Source of the DNA: Mortierella alpina
Lineage: Eukaryota > Mortierellomycota > Mortierellomycetes > Mortierellales > Mortierellaceae
Length of the DNA: 64,000 nucleotides
Assembly (NCBI GenBank): GCA_029449245.1
Contig: JANATF010000004.1
Location: forward strand, 1,736,001 to 1,800,000
Reading direction: 5' to 3'
The translations under genes were made by a program, and so were the position numbers. The stretch's first letter is position 1, and each line of letters starts with the position of its first letter. The notes under the pieces are model-generated. The model worked only from the letters and a program-made list of their open reading frames with translations, was not told the DNA's origin and ran no database searches. Below, piece by piece: positions 19,362 through 31,926 of the stretch.

Positions 19362-22249
19362 ATGCGCACACTCACAGACTATGAGATGGCCATGAGGACC
19401 GCATGGAAGCTCAAGACCGTGAGTCAGATGGTGCCCGACAAATTCTACGACTTCATTGGCGAGGTAAAGGGAGAATGCAGGGTCCTTTCACATCCTCACT
19501 CGCATACTAGATAGCAACCTGCTAACCTTTAAACACCAGGTCTGCTACCTCTCAGGGTCCGAATCCAATCGCACGACAATGATGATGACCGACTACACAG
19601 AGAACGAGATGCTGCCATATCTGGAGAGCAAGGGAGTACGGCCCAAGGGCAAGGCCACCATCCTGGTTACGTTGTGGGACGAGCACTTTGAGACGTTTCT
19701 CAAGCTCAAGATAAAAGCGGGTGACGTCCTTTACCTCAAGAATCTCCGGTGCAAGGTCGACTTGAGCAACGTGTTCCAGCTATCGATGAATGGCTTCAAA
19801 GGAAGGGGCTTTGAGCAAATAGATCCTATTCAGATCTTGCTACCGGACGATCCTCGCGGGAGAGAGGTTCGAGCGTAAGTCCTCTCTGCGTTTGACTGGC
19901 TCTTGTGTGTAAACATGTAGCTTGAACTTTAATGACATTGCTTTCTTCCCTTACAGTCGCAAGGCCGAATATGAGATGCGTCAACTCGACACAGAGGGCG
20001 TAGCATTGTCTGGAGTGCATTGGCCGCAGATGGAGACTAAATCCGGATATACTTCATCCACAAGCTCAGTACTGAGTGCGGCCAACGCAGGATCAGACGT
20101 CAAATTCAGTGCGAATACTGCTACCCCGGGGACAATAACCGGACCACAAATCGCTAGAATGGCAGAAACCTCAGCTCCACCCATGAAACAGCAATCGGAA
20201 GCAACACTGACAAGTTTTTCAAGGAATGGAGTAGTTAGACCAACGGAACCTGTAGTGACAATACCATGCGAACCAACATCAACATCGTCGGCAGTGGCGA
20301 TTGGACCAATAGCTATGGCAGCAATATCAGGACCAGCGACTGGGACAATCGATGCGGCTTCGACAACGACTGTGGCGCCAGTGGCGACAATTCAACCAGC
20401 AGGTGTCCCACCTGATGCAAAAGTGGTACGACTCCCACCGGCGGAAATCAAGCCATGGCCCAGCACATATAAACCGCTACCTCTCAAAGAAGCCAAAGAG
20501 TTTTTCAAAGCACACGCAATGGAGGCTCTACGATTCAATCCTGCATCAAGACGGAAAGCAGAGTGGGCAAGGAAGGCACGGTGGAGTAAAAACTATGTCC
20601 CTCCACCGCCTCCTACCACTGCCCCACGGATACGTGGAACTAGATTAACGCTGATGCCCCATCCATTTCGCCCCAGACCACCTCTTGCACCGGATCCAAA
20701 AGTGGCTCCCTCAGAGAAACTAGATGTTGTGGAGGCACCGATTACACCCACGCGTAAGTCAGCATTTATCGATTGTTTATCTACTCTTGTCGTGTAAGTA
20801 GCAGTGGGCTGACAGTATGCTCACCTTGTGATTTCATCTCATAGGCGTCTTGAAGGAGCAGCTGAAAAATGAAATCAGCAAACGAACAAGGGATGCAACT
20901 TGCAATAACAGAACAAGCCCTCAGTTGGTACGGAATCTCATTCATACGGGTCTGCGGAGAATGATTGAAACCTCGTTCAGAACTGTCCTTACTGACCTGG
21001 AAGTATGTGATGAATAGAGCAATCACTACTGTATAGCAAGTGTCACCATACAGGGATTTCAACCTCCTACGATTCTGAACTTCTTGAAGGCTACATGTCA
21101 AAACTGTGCTTACAGATACGAGTAAGCCGAATACAGTGTCTGCCGTGACATTTATTCAACGTGATTCTTCTTGAATTATGGCCACCGACTGACTTGACAC
21201 CCTCCTTGCTCGTCAACCTAGACTTCATGCCACAAAAAAAACGGAGCCGAGATGCCCGCGTTGCAAGAAGGGGCAAATTAAGTACAGTTATGATTTCAAC
21301 CTAAATTTGAGAGACGATCTGGGTCAAACGTACGAGGTTCATGTCGGCGATGACGGCGCGGTATGTGTCGTCTCCTTCCTCAGGACTTTTGTGGTAGCTT
21401 CCAATGCAAACTACTGACATTCAAGATGAACTGTTTTCATTATAGAGAGCACTGCTAGGCTCTGACTTTGATCCGAGATTGTTATCCCCGGAGGGCAACC
21501 GTCTTCTACGGGTGAAGAGTAAGCTGGCCAAGATCGGAATTGTTGAGGCGTGTGAGGAGGCTTCTGGATCGACGGCCTCATTGGAGACGAAGAGTACAAT
21601 CTGGTTCGACTGCTGTCTACGGCTTTCAAGCACAGACTTGGTAGTCCCTAAAGCAGAACCCGTTACGAAATCGCAAGACAAGGGATATGATTCACAAGAA
21701 GACCAATATCAACCCAAATCGCAGCCTGAATCGCAGATGGTTTTTCTGTCAGATCTGCCACTACATTCGCAAACGGATGTGCAGTCAGACTCCCAACTGA
21801 AATTACCAAGGGTTGGCCCACCTGGAACCCAACAAGAATCTCCACGGGGGCTACACTCAGAGGTGACTTCGCCGCACTTATTTCCTCGACCAAGTTCGCC
21901 TCTACAAAGTTCGCAGCCGTTCTCTCAACCAAGTTCACCTGTGTTGAGTTCGCAACCACTCTCGCAGCCTGATTCGCCTGTGCTTGTCATGCAACCCTAC
22001 TCACAGGAACCTGGCTCGCCAATTCTAAACACACAACCGCTCTCGCAACCTGGTTCTCCTCTGCAGAGCCTACCGTTACTGGAAGACATGATGCGCTCTC
22101 AAGCTTTGGAGACGACCTTGTCCAAAAAGAGACAGCCCGATAGAACCTTGGCTGACACGCCCAAAAAGCCTCGACTGAGCCTTGCGTTCTTTGAGGAGGA
22201 GCCTCAGACTCAGGTCCACCGCTCGCTCGTCTTCACTGCAATAAACTAG
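19362..22249 (+). CDS. pot1: POT1-like telomere end-binding protein
   Basis: Seven exons join in phase: 19362-19463, 19540-19874, 19957-20753, 20845-21002, 21054-21121, 21222-21360 and 21446-22249 (800 residues). The N-terminus is a telomere-binding OB fold (LKTVSQMVPDKFYDFIGEV, then MTDYTENEMLPYLES, ILVTLWDEHFETF and GDVLYLKNLRCKVD). POT1 binds single-stranded telomeric DNA and protects chromosome ends. Residues about 155-410 are low-complexity, Pro/Thr-rich. A second folded part (about 415-590) carries two CxxC pairs, ATCQNCAYRYE and PRCPRCKKG, fitting the zinc-bound third OB fold of POT1. The C-terminus is a Ser/Pro tandem repeat. No obvious second OB fold is visible. Introns are 51-100 nt, most with clear branch sites. 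Confidence 0.87.
21890..22070 (+). repeat. Ser-Pro tandem repeat at the POT1 C-terminus
   Basis: Five or so units of the form QPxSQPxSPxL (for example QPFSQPSSPVL, QPLSQPDSPVL, QPLSQPGSPLQ), about 16-18 residues apart. Each unit offers an SP site, a typical proline-directed kinase target. Confidence 0.8.
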
Positions 22250-23119
22250 ATCGTGGGCCTCGGTATTGTTATGGTGCCCTCGTGGTACGACGCGCGGTGA
22301 TACAACAAATAAGGCTTGCAGTGTGCTGCGATTTGCAGTATACATGTGCCTCCGTGCGTAGTGCGCTGCATAGGGGATGCATGTGAAAAATGGCAGTTTC
22401 AACGGACGGTAAACGTCGTTCTCTTACACGGGTGCCTGTGAACATGTCTGTGCTCACTGACTGCGTGTTTACTCTAACAGGCCGCTTGGGGTGACTCCTT
22501 TGCCTTGATGTGGATAGAGGCAATGATCCTCACTTGCTCGGCTGGGACCTGGTGCCTTTTTTTTCAGTTCCTGTGCTTTTTCCCGATTAAAAATGCCATG
22601 TATGCCTTAGTCTGCGCGAGTGCTCGGAGGTGGGTAGACTAGCCAACAAGAAGCCGATAGTCCCAGGCGTAGCCACCTCCTTGAAAGCACCGGGTGAGAC
22701 TGGGCCTTGAGGCGTGGGCGTGGGTGTGACAACAACGCCTCGACAACTTTACCCTACCGATCGAGAAGACCCAGCATTGGGTTCGCACGAGCGCATCATG
22801 TGTCTCGCGTCTCTGCAGTGTGCTTGGTGCCCCCTCTGTGTTTATCCGTTGTGTCTTTGTCTCTTGTTTCCGTCCTTCCCGCACTCGTCCTTCATCCCCT
22901 TGTCGCCGTTCCCCCTTCGACTCCTGTGCCCAAGTGGACCGACTGCGAATCCGATTCTCATTCACGCCACAGTTGCACCACACATTGCCATCTCATCCTC
23001 TTGACGGTTCATTCCGTCATTCTCTTCAGCTCCTTCTCATCCAACTGAACACATCCACCTTCTAGCCCCCAGAGCAGTCCACAGCGACAACAGCCCACGA
23101 AAGGACCCTCCTCACGGCC
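22250..23119. other. Intergenic, no supported gene
   Basis: Downstream flank of the POT1-like gene and CT-rich upstream region of the Sec14-like gene (22830-23090 is strongly pyrimidine-rich, typical of a fungal promoter/leader). Overlapping ORFs on both strands have no motif. Confidence 0.5.
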
Positions 23120-25227
23120 ATGAAGCACCATCCAGTCACCACAGGCCATGTTGGCAACCTTACACCGGAGCAGTGGGACGCACTGTAAGGTTTTTTTTCA
23201 TTTATCTTTGTTTGCTGTGCACGCTGTGCAACACCCGCAAATGATTCACGCCGCACACTATGTTCCGTTGGCATCGGGCGAAGTCTGTCGCGTCATATCA
23301 CTTCCGCCAGCGTTGTCGCAGAACGTTGTGCGCCATGGTCAAAAACGACCCCAGTCAGCGTTTAATGAGTTAATGAGCACTCACAAAACAAATCGCCTCT
23401 TCCTTCTCTGCTGGGTCGTAGTGGCGAGATCTGGTCTTTTCTCCTACACCTCTGGTACAGCGACCCGTCCACACCTCCCAAAAACAACCCTGGCCACCCA
23501 CGTCGAACTAGCAGCCATGGAATATCATCCTCGTCCGCCACAGCAACTGAGCCCACCTTGCACATCGATTCGTCTGCCGGCCATTCTCCGCCCTCGATGC
23601 AACCGGCCAGTCCAGGGGGCTCCGCGAGCCAGCACCAACAGCAGCAATCGCATCATTCACATCATAGGCACTACGGAAGCAGCAGCAGTACGAAAGAAAA
23701 GAGAGCTATCAGTCCGCCTCCAGCATCGCCCACCCGCCTAGACCAATCGTTCCATCAGCCCTCCATCACCGCATCTGGAGCAGCAGCTTCGCCTGGCCAC
23801 AGCCATTCCTCCAGCAGCAATGGCACGATTAACGGATTCTCGTCTTTGCCAGGAGGTGCAGCTGCAGCTGCAGCCGCGCTTAAAAGATCGGCTGCAAAGC
23901 TCAAGCCATGGTTACCAGCAAAAAAATTCACGTTCAAATATGCTCCCGCAGAGTATCAGACCGCATTCTGGGCTTTCGTGCAGTCGGAACATCCAGACAC
24001 AACTGTGCTGAGGTTTCTGAGAGCCAGAAAGTGGAACGTCGAGAAGGCAATGGAGATGCTCATTCTGGCGCTGGAGTGGCGAATTACCATGGGCGTGGAT
24101 GAGGTCGTTCGGGAGGGCGAGGAGGCATTGGAGGCAAAGTATCCTGGATTTTTGGAGCAGCTCAAGAACGGCAAGGTTATTTTTCGAGGACACGACCGTC
24201 AAGGCCGGCCGCTCTGGTAAGTTATTCAACAAAAAAATCTCGTCCGTGGGGAAACGGAAAATTACCCAGCAACAACCCAAATGAAGTGGGGAGGATGTTT
24301 TTTCGTGTGTCCACCCCTTTCTGTATTCTCTGCGTGCTCACCCTGATTTTATCGTCTCCGTCTTTTCTTTTTTTTTCTTGTCCTTTAGTCTGCTAGACCC
24401 AGGTCTGCATTATCCTAGCGCGCAGAGCCATCAAGCAGTTCAGAAGCTGTCAATATATGTGATCGAGACCGCTAGGGTGATGCTAAAGCCTCCAGTAGAG
24501 ACCATCTCTGTTCTGTTTGATATGACTTCCTTCTCCATGTCCAACATGGTAAGTTCCACAGGCTCGCTCTTTTATCCCACTGGTGGTCTGTGTCATCAGG
24601 ATCTTGACCGCTAACTAAATCATTCTCTCTGCTCACTCTCTCTATCTATCTCCTGCGCTTTAGGATTGGCCAACAGTAAAGTTTTTTATCCATGCTGCGG
24701 AAGCCTGCTACCCAGAGCTGCTCGGCGTCTGCGTGGTCCATAAGGCGCCCTGGATCTTTGGAGCCATCTGGAAAATGATTTCACCCATGCTAGACCCTGT
24801 CATCCGCGCCAAAATCCAGTTCACGAACAATCGCAAGGATCTTGAAGAGTTTGTCGCGCCCGATCAGCTCATGGCGAACAAAGCGTACGAAGGAGAGGAC
24901 AATGTACCCTATCAGTACGTGGCATCCAAGCCAGACGAGAACAAGCTGATACACGAGGATTCAGAGGCCAAGCAGCGTGCCATTGTGAGACGCAAGGAGA
25001 TGGAACTGACCTTTGAGAGGTTGACAGAGATCTGGCAGGGACAAAAGCAGCTCTCGTCGAGCGCGGCCGTCATTCAGGAGCGACATGAGGTCGGGTCGCG
25101 GATGGCGGAGGTCTGGTGGGCTGCAGAGCCGTACACAAGAGCTAGGACAGTGTACCACAGGATTGGTGCCATCTCCAACCCGACGACTATTCCTGCCCTT
25201 ACTCCCTCCTCAGCTCTGACAGGCTAA
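23120..25227 (+). CDS. Sec14/CRAL-TRIO phosphatidylinositol-transfer-type protein
   Basis: Four exons: 23120-23184, 23422-24216, 24389-24548 and 24664-25227, all in phase (527 residues). The N-terminal residues (TGHVGNLTPEQWDAL) are the usual start of Sec14-like fungal proteins. Residues about 25-150 are Ser/His/Gln-rich and low complexity. The CRAL-TRIO N-terminal helices follow (TTVLRFLRARKWNVEKAMEM, residues about 215-235), then the lipid-binding fold (FRGHDRQGRPL, VETISVLFDMTSFSMSNM, DWPTVKFFIHAAEACYPEL, VVHKAPWIFGAIWKMI). Sec14-type proteins exchange phosphatidylinositol and phosphatidylcholine between membranes and prime PI kinases. The C-terminal 90 residues are helical. Exon 1 rests on phase agreement and the conserved NLTPEQ motif across a 237-nt intron. 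Confidence 0.88.
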
Positions 25228-25696
25228 ATATTTTTTTTTGTGATGAGGGCAAGGAAGTTTAGCCCGATGCACAAAACACACACACCCACTTCGGGCCGAA
25301 GTGTGATATGTATAGTGGGTAGATTGTCATCCCTGCGCAGATATTTACAGGCATTAAAACGTATTTTGTTTTTTTTCCGCCAAAGAAAAAACATTGGAGT
25401 GTTGTTCGGCCTGTTTTGCAGCCAGTGAAGGGATCCAAACTGTTTGACGATGAAACCGTTTGGCGCAAGTTTTCAACCTGTTCAGGGGTAAGGTAGTGCA
25501 GAAAAGTTCAAGATAGAGGCACGAAAATAAAGTTTCGTGTATGCAGCACAGCTTGAAAAATGCATTCGATAGCACGACGTTGATATTTCGTTTTTCTTTC
25601 GTTCTTGCAAAGGTACGAACTGCTTCTTTCTTTCCCGCACGCCCTATATTCACATTCACTTGCTCGCTTTCCCCGCTTACCTCAAAGACCAACAGC
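25228..25696. other. Intergenic, no supported gene
   Basis: 3' flank of the Sec14-like gene and 5' flank of the LRR-like pseudogene. T-rich tracts at 25225-25240 and 25360-25380; no coding sequence recognised. Confidence 0.5.
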
Positions 25697-28600
25697 ATGT
25701 CAGAAACATCTCATTTTCAGAGCTTCCGCTCGAATGCCTCTCAGCTTGTCAATATTCCCGTGTACCTGGATTCAAAGACAAGCGATAATATTGTCCTATG
25801 GCATGACATTCAGCAATATTTTCAAGGCGCTCAGTACATTTTAAACGGTGATAGAGTGATCACTTTCCTGAAAGATTAAGGATTCGTAACGTATGTTTAG
25901 GTAAATGTATCGAGTGCAGACAATAAGAAAGAGAGCTTCACTACTTGGTTAATCATCCTTCTCTCCAATCTCCATTTTTACAATTTTTCTCAAAGTATCA
26001 CCCCTGAAAGGATCAGATATCAGCCAAATACCGTTCTCGATGTTGTATTAGAGAAGAGTCCGAATGTGGCAGGTTCTCGATCTATAGCCACTTCAAAATC
26101 GATCGATTCTGTCACTACGTCGCCAAAGGAGGTTAAGAACGCCACCAGTACATCCTTGACCATCTCGCCCCCCCTTGAAGACGATGAGATTACCTCTGCA
26201 AGTCAAGATGCTGTCAGTCTTGAGATAGTGCATAGGGCCAACGACCAGGCACTAATCAGTGCCAGTAACGGGCCTCATGACTACATGAAAGACGTTCTCT
26301 ACCACGCTGAAGCCCTGAAGACTGGCCAAGAAGCCTTGAGAACCGGTCAGGACAAGCGCTTCGGCGAACTGAGCGCAGCAATGGACGAGAATAAGACCCT
26401 TCAAGCGTCAATTATCGAGATGCAGCAGCGGATGCATGATATGCAAAGGCAAACACTTGACCGACTGGCCACGATACATAGCAGGATCCAGGCTGTCTTC
26501 ACTCAGACGTATGAGCTGTACGAGTATCCTGTCCCCCGACTATTTCTTGTCTTGCCAAGGATTACCAGACACAGGAGCAAATTCAGCGCGCCTCTCGCCA
26601 AGCAGTTTCGACTTTACTTTCTCTGCGAATGTGGAGAGCACACAGCTGTCGATGCTAACAAGATTTCGAACGAGGTGCATCTCGCCAAACATGAAGGCTA
26701 CGATTTGAATAAGCCGACAGAGTTTTTCGAGAAGTACGGCAACTACGTTTTGGCAATGATGCAGATGATCAAGTTCGGATTCACGGCCGCAGGCATGGTT
26801 GTTCCAGCATTGTCAGACCACAAGCTTGCCGAAGGCGTGGAGGTGATCCGAAAAAGTCTTGAGCTTGGCAAAAACACCATTGATACACTAGTGGACGATA
26901 CCATCAGTTTCCTCGAGGGAACGCTGAGTGGCATTGGCGCTGGCACCAGCTCTGCAGAGAACCGTGTCAGGTTGGATCAGCAAGAGGTATTGGAAGGAGC
27001 AGACTTGAGGCAATTGGAGTCTTATTTGAGCGTCACGGAAAAGGGGCGTACCTTAGGAAATCTTTACCGCACTGTGACTCCGGAGGGTCATGTTAAGTGG
27101 ATCTGCATGGACCATCGTCGTGCGATGCACGGGCTATTAACCGATCACCGCCTTGGAAAGATCGTGGAAGTCAATGGTGGAAGCTACAACCCAGCAGAAG
27201 GACTTATTCAAATCAAGCTTTTGACCAAGACGTTGGCGCGTCAGTTCTACAACGTTCTGACTAAAGCCCGAGGGATCCAAGAGCTCGACGTGTGCTTGGC
27301 GTGGGACGCCACTATGAAGGACCTTCAAGAATTGGCAATGGCAGTTACAACAGCCAATGTTGCCATGCTCACCATTGATGGTAGTTATTTCAAAGGCCCA
27401 ACACGCGACTTTTTGAACAATGGCCGCCGCTTTAATCCCGTGGTGCAGCTCCTATCGAACGAGCATATCCAGTCCCTTGATCTCCAAAACTTTTCCGCCT
27501 TTTACGAGCGCATTGGCACGTTCTCGTCTGCTATGGTAACCCAGATTCGGGCACTCCGTATCAACACTGAGATTCAGTTTGGATCGGGCCGCAAGAAAGG
27601 CGGGAAAACTCTGCTCACAATGGTTCTTAATAGCCAACAGGCGCTCGGCAAATTGACTTTGCATTGCGTTGACATTTCGAGGTTATTCGATTTTATTGTC
27701 AGTGCGCTCCCGGGATATCAGACGATCAACTCTTTGCGCTTGAGTTCACCCTCAGCTGGCTGTACGCTAATGCTGGATATTTCAGAGGGCACGATCAGGA
27801 CTATGGTCGCGACGTTGCGCAACGGTATTCAGGAGCCCAGTGTCTCTTCGATGCTCCTCAGTGGACACCTCACCAAACTAGTCATGAAACGATGTACGCC
27901 ATCGCTGCAGGACCAAGACACCCTGGTCAAAATCTTCAAGACAAATCCATCACTCAAAGAAATTCATTGCCTTATCAACGGCTTTAAGTATCAGGATCTC
28001 GTTACAGCATTCAAACTCATCAGGAAAACCGTCATTCAGCAAGTTGGCTCATGTCCATTGCGTAAGCTGCAGCTGAAACGACACAAGTTGGGTGATTCCA
28101 GGGACAGCAAAGGAGAGCTTCTGGATATGACTTGCGACTTTACAGAGACCAAGGATGGGTTTGACGCGTGCAGTAACGTTCATATGGGAGATTTGAAATA
28201 CAGCTCTTGTGATACCACCACCTATCACGACCATTTGCGACTCTACGGTTGGACCGTCCAAGTTTTTACCACCAACAGTGCCTTTTTAGATGACCACGCC
28301 CAACAATTTCTGAACTCGCTAGACGGCAAGAAGTCAAAACTGACCAAGCTGTCACTGGAGACAGGATCAATTTCAACAGAAGGTCTTCATTGTATGAGCA
28401 GGATCATCTCGGCATCACCACTCTTGAGCGACTTCGACCTGTATTTCAACGATCTTCACAACCACGAACGACTAGACGCCGCGACAGTCATCATCCTACG
28501 CCACGGATCTCAGATGACTGGATTGACCTTAAACGGCAAAACTGCGCTCCAATGGTTGGAGAAGCTCTGTTCAACTTTCCCAGCCAGGATCGCCTGGCCA

Positions 28601-28966
28601 AAGTTGAAATGCCTGGGCTTGGTACGCGCTCATGAAAACAGTGATGAAGCTGCGACTACAGTCGTTCATGGGCTGTCGGAAGATGTAGCCAAATGGATTG
28701 CCGAGATGGTCATGGCCCACCCCTCGTCCTCATCCGGTGCAGAGGCGTCATCAAAATCAAGCAATGATATCACAACGGTTCAAACGCTCAGGAACATCTA
28801 CCTAGAGAATATTCGGCTCACCCCTGAGGCATGGACACTCATCACTAAAGCAATGGATATCACCACCTTAGAATCTGTCAGCTTCAAATGTTCATCCATA
28901 GGATCCATTCAGCTGGACGCATTGAAGGACCTCTTACCAGATGACATTTCTGTGACGCTACCTTGA
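25697..28966 (+). pseudogene. LRR-like family gene with one in-frame TAA in exon 1
   Basis: A two-exon gene: 25697-25890 and 25996-28966 (donor GTATGT, acceptor TCTCAAAG, intron 105 nt). It is organised exactly like the intact paralogue at 37315-40757, with phase kept through 1,055 codons. Exon 1 encodes the short header (IVLWHDIQQYFQGAQYILNG, then TFLKD). Codon 61 (25877-25879) is TAA, where the paralogue has a sense codon (SFMVDDSFN). After it the reading continues across the intron (TPERIRYQPNTVLDVVLE). The body has a coiled coil (residues about 180-230), the family module PRLFLVLP / FRLYFLCECG / HLAKHEGYDL / PTEFFEKYG, and about 650 residues of leucine-rich segments without further damage. 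Either a very recent pseudogene, a readthrough gene, or one that now starts inside exon 2. Confidence 0.8.
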
Positions 28967-29122
28967 TCAGTACATTGGTCCCCCGTTACATCCATCTTTA
29001 TCGCGTAGAGACATAGGAGTGCATTTTCTCTTCAATATTTAAAAAGTACCGGATCCTATGGGGTCGATCAGTTTTGGTGTTTTATTTTCCCAGACAGCTG
29101 CGTAAGTTATTTATGCACTCGA

Positions 29123-31926
29123 TCATAGTCCCCCCTCTTGAGGTATATCGCACTTTTTCTGTGGGTTCATTGCGGTACCCACGGGACAATCGAACGCATC
29201 CGAGAATGCCTGAAAGTTCTTCAGTGCCTCGTTGATGTACAGAAAGGGTGGGTTTCTCTTGTCCTTGACCGCAATATCCCAATGCGATTCGATCCGGCGC
29301 TTCTCGCAAACGCTTTTGGCGTACGAAAGGAAGAATCCTTTCTCAGGTGTATCGTTGTGCGTCAATCCGAGTGCAGCATTCTCGTACCCCTGTCTATCGA
29401 TGTCAAAGTCACGTCCACAATAAAACAAGAGAAACAATATAGTTTGCAATCGACTTTGAACAAGCACCAAAGGAATGCGCGCGACAACAAACCCTTACAT
29501 GGCATCCTTAATGTTGCTATTACTGTCTTTCCATGCCAGGAATGCCTGCTTGAGTGCGATGTATTCGGCAATTATCTCACCCAACCGCCAGGACGAAGTG
29601 ATGTTGTGATTGCTCGGCGCACGCAGTAATACGCGCGAGAAGTGAAGATGCTGGTCCCTGAAGCATTGAAGGCTTTGAAAGGATTGAAAGAGAACATCGG
29701 TAGCATCCTATCGACAATGTAAGAGGAGGAAGAATGAAGTTATCGACAAGTATGGAAAATTGCTTGGTTTTGACTTACGAGTGTCGAAAAACATCAAGGA
29801 AGAAAGCGCTCACGGTGGATGTTCTGCGCACCTCGTTCGAGGCCCAGGGGCCAGCCAGACGTCCAACTTCAGTGTCAAGATCACGCTGGAAGATGAATGC
29901 CATTTGTTAGCTTGAGTCATGAAACGCAACTTTGCATAAGTGCATCGTGTAAAGGATACTCACCGCGTACTCTCGAGCCAGCATGGCACCCGTGTTGGCA
30001 TAGTTGACATATTTTGGGTACCCATCATCGAAAAATGGTGGCTGCAATACACCGACAGGGAATTTTATATTTCCCCGTGCATTGCGGAATGGAAATCCGT
30101 TCTGAGGCAGCTCTTGCAGCGTGTTCATGAATCTGGAATCACCAAGATCCTTGAAGAGCTTCTTTCGATGCCATATAGCGTACCGCATCCGATTATGGAA
30201 AAAATGTTTCTTGCCAATCTTGTAATCCTTGTAGAAGGTCTCCAGATCCTTTGAAGCTAGGCTATCGTTCAAGCTGCCATCGTGTCCAACAAAAACAATG
30301 GATTCGTTTCGGCTTGAAAGTCCATCGATGAGCTCAGTCTTGCTCAGCCAGCCTTGACTTCCATAGGCGTTGATGAATGCTTGACGGACATACTTGGCCA
30401 CCTCATCCGCTGCGACTTGCTTATCTCTGCTGAACGTCTTTTTGACAAAGAAGTGCCCAGCTATCCTACCGAGATTCGTGTTCAGAACTCCGGCGCAATA
30501 CTTCCATCGCTCGTCCACGGTGTTATTTGCTGGAATGAGAGACAATCTGCATGTTGGTGCGGTTAGTCCAATTAGTTGTTTGACCGCCTTCCATACAAAG
30601 TATCCCTGTACTGCGAGTGGAGATCCGTGATTCTCGAGCATCTCATCAAACCCCGCAGCCACGTCTCTTGCGATTTCCACATTGATTGTACGGCGTGAGT
30701 TATGTGAGAAGAATGTTGGAAAAAGTAGTGGCCAATCAATACTCCTGGTCGTGTTCTTGAGCCACTTGATGTCGACATTGTCTAGTGCCTTGTGTTGAAG
30801 CTCACGAAACCAGGTTAGGTTTTCAAAGTCGAGCGCGCCTTTTGCATAGTCTGTCCATTGTATCTCAACAGACCCTTGAGGAAGGGGTTTCGTGCAGTCT
30901 CGACTCTCCTTGGTGGTCAAGCGATGAGATATTTGAGCAAACATCCCGATTGCTAGGTGGTTGTTACCAGGATCTTCGCTAGTGGAGTAGTATTGTGGAG
31001 ATATCCAGCCATTGGTATTTGGTTGGATTCTGAGAACGTTTTTTGTTGGGTCGGTGGCATTGGGTACGATCCCTAAACTCAAGAGGGAGTCAAGTCCTCT
31101 CTCACTGAAGTACGCCAGCGTCCTAGCGAGCGCTTGCTTATCGATGGCTGTTGACCTATTCATAACAGCTACGCCAGCATCCTCAAGGGCTGTCAAGTTC
31201 TGCAAGATATCAAAAGGACTGCCGCGGACAGGAAATCTGTTGATGATCATCTTTGTCACACTCATGAGTGGCAGGAGACCCACGCTTTCGATCCGTTTTT
31301 CGTCCATGCAGCTTGAATAGAGAGCTCTCATCTTTCGCAGGTTGTGATTCCCAGCCTGGTCATTTTTGTCTACGATATAAGAGTCCGCCTTCTTGGAGCC
31401 TGTAATGGACGCAATGACGTGCTGGGTGCGAATGTGGTATATGGTTGTTATTGAAGCAAGAGTTTGTATGAACATCATCAGAGCGAAAACGAATCGATGC
31501 GCTCACCATATTGCTCTCGCGTATGGTATCAAGTTTACTGATTGACTCCACGTCGACGGGAATGGGTTTCTTGAGAAGTTCTTGACCTTAGCAACCAGCG
31601 AGCAATGTCAAACTTGATGGTATCAATCGCCATTAAATAGGCATCAAACACAAGATGCTATATTGATCAACATAAGCAGCTTTTTTCATACATACAGGCA
31701 TAAAAGTAGAAATTGACGCATGGCGTTGGAGCAACGACCGTCTTGCGTGAGGAGCAAGCGGTCTAGAATGAGAAGGTGCGTTGTAGTTAGCACAGGTTAA
31801 TACAACTACTACACTAAAGACGCTGTAGTGTTATGTTACTCTGTCAATTGTAATGCATCGGGCGTGTCTCAGTACAAGGGATGTCAAGGCGATAACCAAG
31901 AGCCAGAGCATCTGTTCTCTTGCCAT
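29123..31926 (-). CDS. Secreted M13 (neprilysin-like) peptidase homologue lacking zinc histidines
   Basis: Seven exons in phase: 31926-31840, 31762-31696, 31586-31507, 31421-29964, 29885-29814, 29707-29499 and 29393-29123 (747 residues). Exon 1 is a signal peptide (WLLVIALTSLVL...). The M13 hallmarks are PCVNFYFYAC near the N-terminus, YSSCMDE, FPVGVLQPPFFDD, the cysteine-rich end DCPVGTAMNPQKKC, and LSYAKSVCEKRR. M13 enzymes are zinc endopeptidases that trim extracellular peptides. Here the HExxH motif reads REYAR across the exon 4/5 junction, so both zinc-binding His are Arg, and the third-ligand motif ExxAD reads EIIAE. The NAFY substrate motif is also changed (NGFP). The reading frame is otherwise intact and cysteines are kept, so it is probably an expressed but catalytically dead homologue, not junk. 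Confidence 0.85.
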
